Counted from the stretch's first letter, positions 35,808-45,085 are shown. The stretch is DNA of 64,000 nt from Exiguobacterium sp. J17977 (GCF_018616375.1 NZ_JAEQBB010000006.1:124001-188000); one strand, 5' to 3'. Numbers and translations: made by a program. Notes: generated from the sequence alone by a model not told the origin.

Positions 35808-36245
35808 TCAGTCTTCAGCCAATGTTTTATTGAAAAAACGCTCGGCTTCGTTCGAAAGCAAGTCGGCGAGTGACGGCGGACGTACCGGCAAATGGCTAAG
35901 CGCGCTGCGTTTCACCCACATCGGTGTATATGAACCGTTCGTCTGTTCGGCTTGAAACTCTTCACCAGTCCCGGTCCCGAATTCGCCACCGGTCACGCGG
36001 GCCCAGTAATAGGGGTTCAATTCACCGTTAAAGGCGACGTGAGCGGCGACCCCTTCGAGTTCGACGTGGACGCCGAGCTCTTCGAACGCCTCACGGACGG
36101 CCGTTTCTTCGGCAGTATGGCCGAATTCGACACCACCGCCTGGAAAGACATAATACAAAAGATTCTCTTTTTCTCGGCGAATGAGTGCGACTTCGTCATG
36201 TTCATTCACGAGGATGATGGCACTACGTAATTTCGTTCTGACCAA
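35808..36245 (-). CDS. NUDIX hydrolase
   Basis: About 145 residues with the Nudix box GGGVEFGHTAEETAVREAFEELGV (one or two positions off the strict consensus GX5EX7REUXEEXGU). It hydrolyses a nucleoside-diphosphate-linked substrate not readable here. The frame reaches an ATG at 36287, but that ATG lies inside the preceding gene's terminator stem; GAAAGGA stands nine bases before the TTG at 36245, which I prefer. Confidence 0.75.
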   Translation of the reverse strand: MVRTKLRSAIILVNEHDEVALIRREKENLLYYVFPGGGVEFGHTAEETAVREAFEELGVHVELEGVAAHVAFNGELNPYYWARVTGGEFGTGTGEEFQAEQTNGSYTPMWVKRSALSHLPVRPPSLADLLSNEAERFFNKTLAED

Positions 36246-36278
36246 TGGAATCGTTCCTTTCGATTTTGAGTCGTGAAT

Positions 36279-36309
36279 AAAACGCATCGACTCGCGGCCG
36301 ATGCGTTTT
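36279..36309 (-). terminator. Terminator after the PfkB kinase gene
   Basis: AAAACGCATCG pairs with CGATGCGTTTT across a 9-base loop. On the minus strand it ends in TTTTATT. Confidence 0.8.
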
Positions 36310-36311
36310 GG

Positions 36312-37238
36312 TTAGTCGGTTACAGATTGTTCGAGTGATGCATACATGTCAGGCGTCAAGCCGTTGTCGTGCGAGGCGATCACTTTCCCGGCGACGCGCA
36401 TTCCGAGTCGGAGCGCATCCTCAATCGGATGGCGTTTCATCAATTCGGAAATGACAGCGGAGAAGAACGAGTCACCAGCACCGGTCGAGTCGGCGACTTT
36501 CACTTTTGTTGTCGGCACGTGGCCTTGTTCGTTCGTGCGCAAGTCGACATAGACGGCACCGAGTTCACTCATCGTGACGATTGTGAGCGGGGCACCTTTC
36601 ATGGCGAGTACTTCGGCGACGCGTAACGCATCGTCCACCGTGACAATCGACATATCAGACAAAATCTCCGCTTCTTCACGGCTGCAGATGAAGCCGGTGA
36701 AGCCTTGAAGCAAATGGCGGTTCCGTTCGATGACAGATAGATGGCCGCATACGCCGTAAAGCGGGAGTTTCATCTCGCGGCACAGTTCAATCGTCTCGTT
36801 CAGCACGTTGACCGATAAGTCGAGGTCGATGGCGACCGCCTGACTTTCGGCGAACACCGTATCGATACGACGGAGGATACATTCTTCCATCATCGCCTCG
36901 TCCGGTTGCTTCGAGATTGACGTTTGAAGATCGCCGTTGTTGTCCATGACGGCCAGCCACATGCCCATGCCGTTGTCATCGAGCAAGTCGACGTGATCGA
37001 CGTTCACGTTCAAACCACGGAGCTCTTCGAGGACGCCCATCCCGATTTGATCGTTCGTCACGGTCGACACGAAACGGACATCGTTGCCGAGGACGCCTAA
37101 ATTTTGAGCGACGTTACGGCCGGTCCCACCGTTTGAGAACGCGATATCACCGACGTTCTTGGCATCTTTATGGAGCGGGGCGAACGAGGTTCCTTTAATA
37201 TCGACAAACACCTTGCCGATTACTGCAATCGTATTCAT
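36312..37238 (-). CDS. PfkB-family carbohydrate or nucleoside kinase
   Basis: A 308-residue ribokinase-fold enzyme. Early GGTGRNVAQNLGVLG and late DSTGAGDSFFSAVISEL (anion hole and catalytic Asp) are clear PfkB signatures. The N-terminal IGKVFVDIKG pattern recalls pseudouridine kinases, but the substrate is not certain. GGTGG precedes the ATG at 37238. It has its own near-consensus promoter and a palindrome just downstream of it. Confidence 0.85.
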   Translation of the reverse strand: MNTIAVIGKVFVDIKGTSFAPLHKDAKNVGDIAFSNGGTGRNVAQNLGVLGNDVRFVSTVTNDQIGMGVLEELRGLNVNVDHVDLLDDNGMGMWLAVMDNNGDLQTSISKQPDEAMMEECILRRIDTVFAESQAVAIDLDLSVNVLNETIELCREMKLPLYGVCGHLSVIERNRHLLQGFTGFICSREEAEILSDMSIVTVDDALRVAEVLAMKGAPLTIVTMSELGAVYVDLRTNEQGHVPTTKVKVADSTGAGDSFFSAVISELMKRHPIEDALRLGMRVAGKVIASHDNGLTPDMYASLEQSVTD

Positions 37239-37277
37239 ACACTGTACCACCTTTAGCCAATCTTCCTATCAGTTCCG

Positions 37278-37329
37278 GTCTAATTAGACACATTGTTTCC
37301 ATTATAGCGAAATCGCCAACGGCTTTCAA
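37278..37329 (-). promoter_or_regulatory. PfkB kinase promoter with downstream palindrome
   Basis: On the minus strand TTGAAA (37329-37324) and TATAAT (37306-37301) have a 17-bp spacer. GTCTAATTAGAC (37278-37289), a perfect 12-bp palindrome, lies in the early transcript and may be an operator. Confidence 0.7.
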
Positions 37330-37347
37330 TGACGGTGTCGATTTTTG

Positions 37348-39255
37348 TCAGTCCCACGACGTGCTGAGCAAGCGCAGGCCGTTCAAAATGACGAGGATGG
37401 TCGATCCTTCGTGCCCGACGACGGCGAACGGCATGACGAGCAGTTCGAAGATGTTTGTCGCAATCAAGACGAGGATGACCCCTAAGGCGAACACGACGTT
37501 TTGCAGGACGACCCGATTCAATTTACGAGACTGTTTGATGGCCGAACTTAAGCGGTTCAAGTCGTTCTTCATCAAGACGACGTCGGCCGTCTCGAGAGCG
37601 GCGTCCGTCCCTTCTCCCATCGCAATCCCGACATCGGCCGTCGCGAGGGCAGGGGCGTCGTTGATGCCGTCACCGATCATGCCGATGCTGCCATACTCTT
37701 GTTTCAAGTGTTTGATGTGCTCGACTTTCTCTTCCGGGAGGCACTCGGCGATATAGCGTGTCAAGCCGGCCTCGGTAGCGATGGCGCGAGCTGTCGCCTC
37801 GTTGTCACCTGTGATCATGATGGTGGCGATGCCGAGGTGGTTGAGTCGTTCGATCGCTTGCTTCGCCTCGGGACGTAACGTGTCGCGCAGGGCGAACGCC
37901 CCAATCGTCTTCTCCTCATCACTGACGAAGACGAGTGTATGGCCGGCCGCTTTCAAACGTTCGACCTCGTCGCGGAAAAAGTCGTGGCTGCGATCGGCGA
38001 ATTTCTGTTTGCCGACCCGATATGCGACGCCGTCGATGGTCGCTTCAATCCCAGACCCGGTCACGTCTTTAAAGTGTTCCATCGTGCCCGAATAATTGCC
38101 CGTATACTGAACGAGCGCTTCGGCGAGCGGGTGCATCGAATGTTCCTCAATCAAGCTGACGACGCGATATACCTGTTCTTGTGCCAGCTCGGGATGAATC
38201 AACGCCGCTTGGACTTCTGGCTTACCAATCGTGAGCGTACCTGTCTTATCGAACGCGACTGCTTTCAAACGTCCCATGTTTTCGATATGGACGCCGCCTT
38301 TAAATAAAATTCCGTGTTTAGCAGACGAGGCAATGGCGGCAAGTGCGGCCGGCGTGATGGCGGCGACGAGCGCACAAGGAGAAGCGACCACGAGGAGAAT
38401 CATACCGCGGTAAATGCTCGTTTCGAGCGACCACGGTGTCAATACCGGACCGAGCAAGATGATTGCCGTAACAGAGGCGAGCACGACTTGGACGTAGCGT
38501 CCCTCATACCGGTCGATGAACTGGGCGGACGGTGACTTTTCTTCTTGTGCTTGCTGGACCATTTGAATGATTTTTTGGAACAACGTCTCCGTGGCGAGTT
38601 TTGTCACTTCGAGCGTCAAGACACCGTTCAAGTTAACACTAGATCCATATACATCATCGCCGACGTTGCGGTCGACCGGAATCGATTCTCCGGTGATGGC
38701 GGCTTCCTCGATCGAGGCGCTGCCTTTTAAGATTCGACCGTCGACCGGGATGCGCTCGCCGGGTCTGACGTAGATGTGGTCACCGACGCGCAGTTCATCG
38801 ATATGGACGACCTCGAGGGCGCCCGAGCTGTTCAATCGGGTCGCTTGCTCAGGTTGGAGTTCCATGAGCGACTCAAGGGCACGCTCATTCTTATTCATCG
38901 TATACGTCTCGAGGGCGCCCGATAATGCGAAGATGAAGATGAGGATGGCGCCTTCCATCCAGTATCCGATTGAAGCGGCACCGATGGCGGCGATAATCAT
39001 GAGTAGCTCGACGTTCAGGGAACGCGTCTCCCATGTATCGGTCAACCCTTCCTTGGCTTTGGCATATCCACCGATTAAAAAGGCGGTCAAATAGAGGGTG
39101 ACATAGAGCGCAGGAGCTCCACCTTGTCTTTCCGCGATATATGCGAGTACAATCAATACACCGCTGACGAGCGCCATGATAAGCTCGATATGTTCGACCC
39201 AGCTGGCCCGTTTGAAGACGTGGCTTTTTTCGTGTGTGACGGTTGATGTGTTCAT
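37348..39255 (-). CDS. pfeT: P1B-type heavy-metal ATPase (PfeT/ZosA-like)
   Basis: 635 residues. No N-terminal metal-binding HMA domain is present. The membrane metal site is SPC (VASPCALVAA) rather than CPC, and the phosphorylation motif is DKTGTLTIG. TGES, HSMHPLAEAL and GDGINDAPAL complete the P-type set. Length and SPC fit PfeT (ZosA) of B. subtilis, an iron-efflux pump under PerR and Fur. AGAGGTG precedes the ATG at 39255; a more upstream in-frame ATG lies within the regulatory region. The Fur/PerR-like boxes upstream support an iron or peroxide role. Confidence 0.88.
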   Translation of the reverse strand: MNTSTVTHEKSHVFKRASWVEHIELIMALVSGVLIVLAYIAERQGGAPALYVTLYLTAFLIGGYAKAKEGLTDTWETRSLNVELLMIIAAIGAASIGYWMEGAILIFIFALSGALETYTMNKNERALESLMELQPEQATRLNSSGALEVVHIDELRVGDHIYVRPGERIPVDGRILKGSASIEEAAITGESIPVDRNVGDDVYGSSVNLNGVLTLEVTKLATETLFQKIIQMVQQAQEEKSPSAQFIDRYEGRYVQVVLASVTAIILLGPVLTPWSLETSIYRGMILLVVASPCALVAAITPAALAAIASSAKHGILFKGGVHIENMGRLKAVAFDKTGTLTIGKPEVQAALIHPELAQEQVYRVVSLIEEHSMHPLAEALVQYTGNYSGTMEHFKDVTGSGIEATIDGVAYRVGKQKFADRSHDFFRDEVERLKAAGHTLVFVSDEEKTIGAFALRDTLRPEAKQAIERLNHLGIATIMITGDNEATARAIATEAGLTRYIAECLPEEKVEHIKHLKQEYGSIGMIGDGINDAPALATADVGIAMGEGTDAALETADVVLMKNDLNRLSSAIKQSRKLNRVVLQNVVFALGVILVLIATNIFELLVMPFAVVGHEGSTILVILNGLRLLSTSWD

Positions 39256-39292
39256 GTGAGCACCTCTTTCTAATTGAGAATATATATCAGTT

Positions 39293-39326
39293 AAATGATA
39301 ATGATTGAGGATGATTATCATTATCT
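39293..39326. promoter_or_regulatory. Fur-type box in the pfeT leader
   Basis: Minus strand AGATAATGATAATCAT (39326-39311) matches 15 bases of the classic Fur hexamer array, followed by a second half, ATCATTATCATTT. The site is downstream of a TATAAT (39336-39341, minus) candidate -10. Confidence 0.7.
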
Positions 39327-39374
39327 ATTGTTGATATTATAAGGTTTTGAGCGAATCAAAGGTGAATACCTTAT

Positions 39375-39389
39375 TTATAATGATTATCA
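39375..39389. promoter_or_regulatory. Fur/PerR hybrid box between pfeT and the EamA gene
   Basis: TTATAATGATTATCA is a 7-1-7 repeat, one base off both the Fur (TGATAATnATTATCA) and Per (TTATAATnATTATAA) consensus. It lies between divergent genes and could act on either. Confidence 0.7.
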
Positions 39390-39454
39390 TGTAAGTCTAT
39401 TTTATCACCAATTATAAGTACTCACAAACTAAAAGATTAAGGAGTTTTTGTGTC

Positions 39455-40390
39455 ATGCCGAATGTATTTCAACGCCCTTGGACGGTCACGTTCTTAGCCC
39501 TGTTCAACACGTTTCTCTGGGGGAGTGCCTTTCCGTTCATCAAACTGAGCTACGAAGCGCTCGATATCCAGGAACACGAATATGGGCAACAGCTGTTCTT
39601 TGCCGGCGAACGCTTTTTATTGGCTGGTCTGCTCTTGCTCGTCATCAGCCGACTCGTCTTCAAGCGCCCGATTCGCCTAACTGCCGAAAAGCTGAAGGCG
39701 TATGCGCATTTAGGGGCATTTTTGACATTCTTACAATATTTGTTCTTTTATGTTGGACTTTCCATCTCGACCGGGGTACAAGGTTCGATTATCGCGGGGT
39801 CGACGTCGTTCTTCCAAATGGCGCTCGCTCATTTCCGTTATGAAGACGATCGCTTGAACCGGTTGAAAGGTATCGCTCTCACGCTCGGCTTCTCTGGAAT
39901 CGTCATCGCCAACTGGCCGACGGCAAGCGCGGAAGTTGGATTTGGGATTGGCGAGATTCTGCTCATTATGGCGATGGTGTCGGGGGCGTTCGGGAATTTG
40001 ATCGCCAAAGATTATTCGCGCTCGCATGACGTCGCTCCGATGACGGCTTGGGCGATGGTGATCGGATCGCTCGGTCTGCTCATCGTCGGTTACGCGCTTG
40101 CGCCAGGTGACGTGTTCCTGCCTTACACCATGACGACCCTGTTCTTCTTGTTGTATCTCGCCCTGTTGTCGGCGGTCGGATTCACGTTATGGAATACGCT
40201 CATGAAATACAATCCGGTCAGTCGGGTGTCGCTCTATATGTTCTTTGTTCCCTTATTCGGTGTCGTTTTATCGAGCGTTTTACTCGGAGAGACGATTCCG
40301 TGGAACGCGCTCGTCGGCTTGCTGTTCGTCATTTCAGGCATCTATCTCTCCACATATTTTCAAGGGCGGGTGAAACGGGAAGCGCGCTGA
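39455..40390 (+). CDS. EamA/DMT-family transporter
   Basis: 311 residues with ten predicted helices in two EamA repeats (about 10-150 and 160-305). Family features include LWGSAFPFIKLSYE and late LYMFFVPLFGVVLSSVLLGE. It probably exports a metabolite or amino acid. AGGAG precedes the ATG. It shares the Fur/PerR-type intergenic region with the P-type ATPase, so it may be iron or peroxide responsive; that link is inference. Confidence 0.85.
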   Translation: MPNVFQRPWTVTFLALFNTFLWGSAFPFIKLSYEALDIQEHEYGQQLFFAGERFLLAGLLLLVISRLVFKRPIRLTAEKLKAYAHLGAFLTFLQYLFFYVGLSISTGVQGSIIAGSTSFFQMALAHFRYEDDRLNRLKGIALTLGFSGIVIANWPTASAEVGFGIGEILLIMAMVSGAFGNLIAKDYSRSHDVAPMTAWAMVIGSLGLLIVGYALAPGDVFLPYTMTTLFFLLYLALLSAVGFTLWNTLMKYNPVSRVSLYMFFVPLFGVVLSSVLLGETIPWNALVGLLFVISGIYLSTYFQGRVKREAR

Positions 40391-40527
40391 CGGAACGAAC
40401 GGGGAGCACGGTTGACGGAATCTTGTTCCCATGGCAAAATATATTAAAAATTCTGAATTCTTTCAGTCGAAATCGGTCTTCGTTGTAAAGACTTGCGTGC
40501 GAATCGAAGAGAAAGGAGGGTGCTACC

Positions 40528-40830
40528 GTGGCAAGAAATCCAATCGTCCGAAACATACTCATCTCTCGCCAACCACGAGACGAGTACGTCAAATACGTGA
40601 TGAAGTGCGTAAGTCGCGGGTTGAAGGAACATCATGAGCAAGTGGATGCACGTGCCATGAGGCATGGCGAAGATATTCAGACGAAATGGCAAATCAATGA
40701 CCGGGTCATTGAAGTCACGCTCAAGTCAGACGTGTTGGCCTCGCTCGAGACGGAACCGTTCGCGCTCGATGAGGTGTTCATGCGGGCGTTCGAACGAAAC
40801 GATGTCAGGCTCGGTCCGGTGAAAGAATAA
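40528..40830 (+). CDS. Uncharacterised 100-residue protein
   Basis: A small soluble protein with a basic N-terminal half (RQPRDEYVKYVMKCVSRGLKEHHEQ) and an acidic C-terminal half. No known motif. GGAGGG is seven bases before the GTG start. A bidirectional terminator follows. I do not recognise the family. Confidence 0.6.
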   Translation: MARNPIVRNILISRQPRDEYVKYVMKCVSRGLKEHHEQVDARAMRHGEDIQTKWQINDRVIEVTLKSDVLASLETEPFALDEVFMRAFERNDVRLGPVKE

Positions 40831-40834
40831 CGTA

Positions 40835-40868
40835 AAAAGGGAGGGTCTCGGCGGAGACCCTCCCTTTT
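40835..40868. terminator. Bidirectional terminator
   Basis: AAAAGGGAGGGTCTC and its exact complement flank the loop GGCG. It serves the 100-residue gene and the convergent MFS gene. Confidence 0.92.
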
Positions 40869-42009
40869 AGACGTCAATCGGCTTGGCTTTCGCCGTGAAC
40901 AAACTGACGGCCAAAATGCCAAGAATGAGTGTATACATCAAGAAATACACTTCTTTCGGCAACGCGATCCAAAACGCGCCAATCATCGGTCCGCTAATCG
41001 AACCGACACTGAACGAGATACTATAGAGCATATTGCCGGTGGGCAACAATGACCGTGGCAACACTTCCGTCATATGGGCCAGTCCGAGTGAATACGTCGA
41101 GCCGAGCCCGGCGCCGGCGAGCGCGAACAAGACGAGGAGCCAGGCATAATGATCGACGGCTAGGTTGGCGATTGCGAAGACGAGCGTGCCAAGGGTCAAC
41201 ACGATTTGAAGGATCCGCTTTTTCCCGAAGTGATCGGCGAGCCGACCGAGTGGTAATTGCACGATAATCGAGGCGACGATGAACGTCGTGATGAGCGTAC
41301 TCGTCTGCGTGAGCCCGATGTCGTTCCGGACCGTGAAAATCGGTAGGTTGGCATTCAAGCTCGCCTCGAGGAACCCGTATGTAAAGGCGGGTAAGAGCGT
41401 ATAGCCGCCACCGATTAGGACGAGCCGGATGCGTCCTTTCGAGTCGGTCTTCACTTTTTCGGACTCAGGATACTCATTGTCGACCTTGAAAATCAAGAAC
41501 AGTGAAGCGAGACAGAAGAAAATCAAGACGAGGAACGGCAGCCAAAAGTGAAGGTCGACGAGCGGAGCGATGAGCGGACCGACCGCGAAACCGAGGCTGA
41601 ACGCCATCCCATAATACGCCATCGCCCGGCCTAGGCTCCGCTTGTCGCTCGCGGACGTGACCCACACTTGCGAGCCGTAATGGAGCGCCGAGTCACCGAA
41701 ACCGATGACGAAGCGCATGAGCGCCCACATGAGCAGTGATGGCCAGAGCGGCAGGAAGAACGTGGCGAGCGCCGTCAAGATAATACCGAGGACGATGGTC
41801 GGACGGAACCCATACTTGCGGACGAACCGTTCGAGTAGCGGAGCGGAGACGATGACCCCGAGATAGAGCATCGTCGCGTTCAATCCGTTCAACCAGGCCG
41901 GATTACCGTCCCGTTCGATGAGCGTCGACAAGAGCGGGATGAGCGCGCCTTGAATCAAGCCGGAGATAAAGACGACAAGTAATAGAATCGAAAATCGAAA
42001 GCGTTGCAT
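40867..42009 (-). CDS. Major facilitator superfamily transporter
   Basis: 380 residues with twelve predicted helices. The first half has the MFS motif-A region in variant form (ERFVRKYGFRP). The second half has GRLADHFGKKRIL, the classical loop 8-9 motif. It is likely a drug or metabolite efflux pump, with no substrate clue. GAGGTG precedes the ATG. Confidence 0.85.
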   Translation of the reverse strand: MQRFRFSILLLVVFISGLIQGALIPLLSTLIERDGNPAWLNGLNATMLYLGVIVSAPLLERFVRKYGFRPTIVLGIILTALATFFLPLWPSLLMWALMRFVIGFGDSALHYGSQVWVTSASDKRSLGRAMAYYGMAFSLGFAVGPLIAPLVDLHFWLPFLVLIFFCLASLFLIFKVDNEYPESEKVKTDSKGRIRLVLIGGGYTLLPAFTYGFLEASLNANLPIFTVRNDIGLTQTSTLITTFIVASIIVQLPLGRLADHFGKKRILQIVLTLGTLVFAIANLAVDHYAWLLVLFALAGAGLGSTYSLGLAHMTEVLPRSLLPTGNMLYSISFSVGSISGPMIGAFWIALPKEVYFLMYTLILGILAVSLFTAKAKPIDV

Positions 42010-42036
42010 AGTTCACCTCATCATTATGTACATAGT

Positions 42037-42064
42037 AAAAAGCTGAGAAGAGTCTCAGCTTTTT
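42037..42064 (-). terminator. Terminator between the small membrane protein and MFS genes
   Basis: AAAAGCTGAGA and TCTCAGCTTTT form a stem with a 4-base loop and T tail on the minus strand. Confidence 0.85.
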
Positions 42065-42249
42065 GGTTCGTCAATCGGTTGAGTTTGATGGTTCAAGTGT
42101 AAAAGTTCATCGTCCCAACTGCCTTGACTCAATGTTTCATCACGGTCTACTTTGTCTGAAACGAATGCGGCTGTCAATAAGATGCTGAGCACGCCACCGA
42201 AAATGATGATGGCCATGACGGTGATCATGAATACATAGATGGCAGTCAT
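42055..42249 (-). CDS. Small membrane protein, 64 residues
   Basis: One long hydrophobic helix (residues about 3-30) is followed by an acidic polar tail (KVDRDETLSQGSWDDELLHLN). GAGGTG precedes the ATG at 42249 by seven bases. Unknown function; its own terminator overlaps the stop. Confidence 0.65.
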   Translation of the reverse strand: MTAIYVFMITVMAIIIFGGVLSILLTAAFVSDKVDRDETLSQGSWDDELLHLNHQTQPIDEPKS

Positions 42250-42302
42250 CTTCAAACACCTCGATTCAGTTTATTTACTGAACATTTCCCGATTTGAAGC
42301 AA

Positions 42303-43409
42303 TTAAAACGGTTCGGCCACGCGTTCTCGGAAGTTCACGTCGGGGTAGTATGCTTGTTTGACGAGCGCGTTCGGACCGAGGCATTTCACGGCTGGACAGT
42401 GGCATGACAGTGTGGCGTTCAAGCTGCTGTTCGTCCACGTCTCATACGCGTCTTGGAACGAGGTGTCGTACAACGTCCCGAGCGTGCCGAGCTCATCGCC
42501 GAAGTCGGTGACGATGATTTGGCCATCGAAGATGTTCGTGTTGAGGCGGGAACGGCCATCGGGGTCGTTCCGCACGGTCACGTTTTTCGCCTCGTGGAGC
42601 CGCTTCAATAAAGCGCGGTCTTCCGGCAAGTCGGAACACGCATAAAACGGCAACGTCCCGAATAGCATCCAGACGTTCTCGTCCCGGACGTCAAGTAAGT
42701 CGTGAATCGCCTGGCGGGTGTCAGGGAGCGACGCCGACTCGAGCGCACTTGCGAAATCGGCGGGGTACATCGGGTGCACCTCGTGTCGCTGACAGCCGAG
42801 GGCGACAATCTCTTCATGGATTTCTCTCAAGTGCGGAATCGTCCGTTTGTTGAGCATCGTCTCGGCCGATACAATCACACCTTCTGCCGTGAGTGCACGG
42901 GCGTTGTCTTTCATCGTCTGCAGCATCTTTAAACGTGCCTCCGCGCTCGGTTTCCGGTCCATCATCGCGAAACCGCCCTCTAAGAAGTCGGCGTCCGTTC
43001 CCCAGTTATGCGAAATGTGCAAAACGTCAAGGTAAGGGGTAATAAGATGGTAGCGAGAGAGCGGGAGGGTCAAGTTCGAGTTGATTTGTGTGCGGGCACC
43101 GCGCTCCTTGGCGTAACGTAAGAGCGGGACGACGTAATTGCGCACCGATTTCATCGACAGCATCGGCTCGCCGCCCGTAATCGAGAATGCGCGCAAGTGC
43201 TCAATCTCGTCGAGGCGTGAAATCAATAAGTCGAGCGGGACTTCAGGCTCTTCCGTCTGGTCAAGCATATAGCCGACTGCGCAATGTTCGCAGCGCATGT
43301 TGCATAGCTTGGTCGTCGTCACTTCGACGTTTGAAAGGACGAGGCGACCGAACTCGGTTTGATCGAGATATGCTTCCCACGGATCAAACGTTGTCGAGAT
43401 GTTTTTCAT
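42303..43409 (-). CDS. yfkAB: Radical SAM/CxCxxxxC-motif protein YfkAB
   Basis: 368 residues. The radical-SAM cluster motif is CNMRCEHC (about residues 36-43), followed by the SAM-binding SITGGEP. A C-terminal CHCPAVKC (CxCxxxxC) near residue 340 is the signature of the YfkAB family and probably holds a second iron-sulfur cluster. The reaction is unknown. The gene is a single intact frame, unlike some annotations that split it into yfkA and yfkB. Confidence 0.92.
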   Translation of the reverse strand: MKNISTTFDPWEAYLDQTEFGRLVLSNVEVTTTKLCNMRCEHCAVGYMLDQTEEPEVPLDLLISRLDEIEHLRAFSITGGEPMLSMKSVRNYVVPLLRYAKERGARTQINSNLTLPLSRYHLITPYLDVLHISHNWGTDADFLEGGFAMMDRKPSAEARLKMLQTMKDNARALTAEGVIVSAETMLNKRTIPHLREIHEEIVALGCQRHEVHPMYPADFASALESASLPDTRQAIHDLLDVRDENVWMLFGTLPFYACSDLPEDRALLKRLHEAKNVTVRNDPDGRSRLNTNIFDGQIIVTDFGDELGTLGTLYDTSFQDAYETWTNSSLNATLSCHCPAVKCLGPNALVKQAYYPDVNFRERVAEPF

Positions 43410-43494
43410 ATCAATTCCACCTTTTCATCAAGTCACACGAAATAGTATGCTATAATAACAACTCTTTGTCACGAACCAAAGGAGCGATCACGAG

Positions 43495-43704
43495 ATGGGT
43501 AAATCACGAACAGATACGGCAGGGAAAATGAACGTGTTAAAATCGAGAACGGAATTACTGTGCTTATCAGTCAATACGTTGGACGAATTCACGACGCCAG
43601 AGGATTTGCATCGATTGTTAGCTGATATTGATTCCTTACGTGCGAAAGTCGTACGTTACGCCAAAGATTTAGAACAAGTATCTCGAAAGGATGAAACACA
43701 TTGA
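43495..43704 (+). CDS. Small SE1561-like protein upstream of rlmCD
   Basis: 69 residues, helical, with a leucine-rich central heptad-like region (NVLKSRTELLCLSVNTLDEF, DLHRLLADIDSLRAKV). It resembles the small SE1561-type proteins of Bacillales, from memory. AAAGGAG is ten bases before the ATG. Its stop overlaps the TTG start of rlmCD, so the two are coupled. Confidence 0.6.
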   Translation: MGKSRTDTAGKMNVLKSRTELLCLSVNTLDEFTTPEDLHRLLADIDSLRAKVVRYAKDLEQVSRKDETH

Positions 43705-45077
43705 AACTGATCGTAGGAGAATACACAAGCGCCCAAGCCGAGCGGCTAGGCATTAACGGAGAGGGCATCGCGACAATTGATCGCATGGTCATCTTCATCC
43801 CGAACTTATTGCCAGGAGAGAAGGCGAAAGTTGAAATCACGCGCGTCGAGCGGAACTACGCCGAGGCACGTGTCATCAAACGCGACAACGATTCACCGGA
43901 CCGGGTCAAACCACCGTGTCCGATTTATGACGAGTGTGGCGGTTGCCAGATTCAACATATGAGTCCGCGCCTGCAGATGGACTATAAAGAAGAAATCGTC
44001 CGCAACGCGTTCCGTCAAAAGACGAAATTGAACGTCGACAAGTCGGATATCCGTAGTACGAAAGGGATGGACAACCCTTGGTATTACCGCAACAAATCAC
44101 AATTCCCGCTCTCGACGCGCCGCGGTGAAATCGTGTCAGGGCTCTACAAGCCGAACACGAATGAGCTCGTACCAATCGAACACTGCATGGTGCAACAGCG
44201 AGACACGACGAACATCAACAACGCCATCGTCCGTATTTTAAACGAACTTGATATCCCGGTCTACGATGCGCGCCGTGACGTCGGCTTTGCCCGTACAGTC
44301 ATCGTCCGCTCGGGCTATAAGACGGATGACGTTCAAGTCGTGCTCGTCGTCGGGAATGAAGACGTCCCGCGTTTGGACGAACTGAGTGACCGCATCATGG
44401 CGTTGCCGAACGTCGTGTCGTTTCACTTAAACATCAACTCGAACCGTTCAGGCGTCATCTTCGGGTACCGCACGGTTCATATCGCCGGGCAAGACAAGAT
44501 GGACGAACAGCTTGACGACGTCCATTACCACTTGTCACCGCGTGCGTTCTTCCAACTCAATCCGGCCCAGACGGAAGTCATGTATCGGGAAGTCGTCGAG
44601 GCGGCTGGACTGACGGGTGAAGAACGTGTCATCGATGCGTACGCCGGTGTCGGTTCAATCGGTCTTTGGCTCGCGCCGCACGCAAAAGAGATTCGCGGGA
44701 TGGAAGTCGTCCCGGAAGCGGTCGAAGATGCGAACGCACATATGCGCGAGAACGGATTCAGCCATGCCATGTACGTCGAAGGCCGGGCCGAGCATTGGAT
44801 TCCGCGCTGGGTGAAGGACGGTTGGATTCCAGATGTCATCGTCGTCGATCCGCCGCGCACAGGTGTCGATCATCAGCTCCTCAACGCAATGATCTCATCG
44901 AAAGCGAAACGCATCGTCTACGTGTCATGTAACCCGCAGACACTCGCACGAGACGCGGACCAACTCATGAAAGCCGACTATAAAATCAACTATATCCAGC
45001 CGTACGATATGTTCCCACAGACGGCGCACGTCGAGTCAATCGTCGTCTTCGAGAAGAAGAAAAAGAAAAAGTATTGA
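43701..45077 (+). CDS. rlmCD: 23S rRNA (uracil-C5) methyltransferase RlmCD
   Basis: 458 residues. An N-terminal TRAM domain (1-60) is followed by iron-sulfur cysteines C73, C79 and C82 (with a later CMVQ cysteine). The SAM-dependent methyltransferase domain has YAGVGSIGLWLA, the nucleophile in YVSCNPQT and a PPRTG motif. It methylates two uracils in 23S rRNA in Bacillus (YefA). The TTG at 43701 follows AAAGGATG and gives the family N-terminus. Confidence 0.92.
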   Translation: MKLIVGEYTSAQAERLGINGEGIATIDRMVIFIPNLLPGEKAKVEITRVERNYAEARVIKRDNDSPDRVKPPCPIYDECGGCQIQHMSPRLQMDYKEEIVRNAFRQKTKLNVDKSDIRSTKGMDNPWYYRNKSQFPLSTRRGEIVSGLYKPNTNELVPIEHCMVQQRDTTNINNAIVRILNELDIPVYDARRDVGFARTVIVRSGYKTDDVQVVLVVGNEDVPRLDELSDRIMALPNVVSFHLNINSNRSGVIFGYRTVHIAGQDKMDEQLDDVHYHLSPRAFFQLNPAQTEVMYREVVEAAGLTGEERVIDAYAGVGSIGLWLAPHAKEIRGMEVVPEAVEDANAHMRENGFSHAMYVEGRAEHWIPRWVKDGWIPDVIVVDPPRTGVDHQLLNAMISSKAKRIVYVSCNPQTLARDADQLMKADYKINYIQPYDMFPQTAHVESIVVFEKKKKKKY

Positions 45078-45085
45078 CGGGGTGG

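Noticed and set aside
35802-35863. Short plus-strand ORF with AGGAGG before its ATG
   Set aside because: It is antisense to the NUDIX gene, has about 20 codons, and its apparent ribosome binding site is just one arm of the inverted repeat.
36246-36287. In-frame ATG at 36287 as start of the NUDIX gene
   Set aside because: It lies inside the terminator hairpin of the PfkB kinase gene and has no ribosome binding site; the TTG at 36245 has GAAAGGA at suitable spacing.
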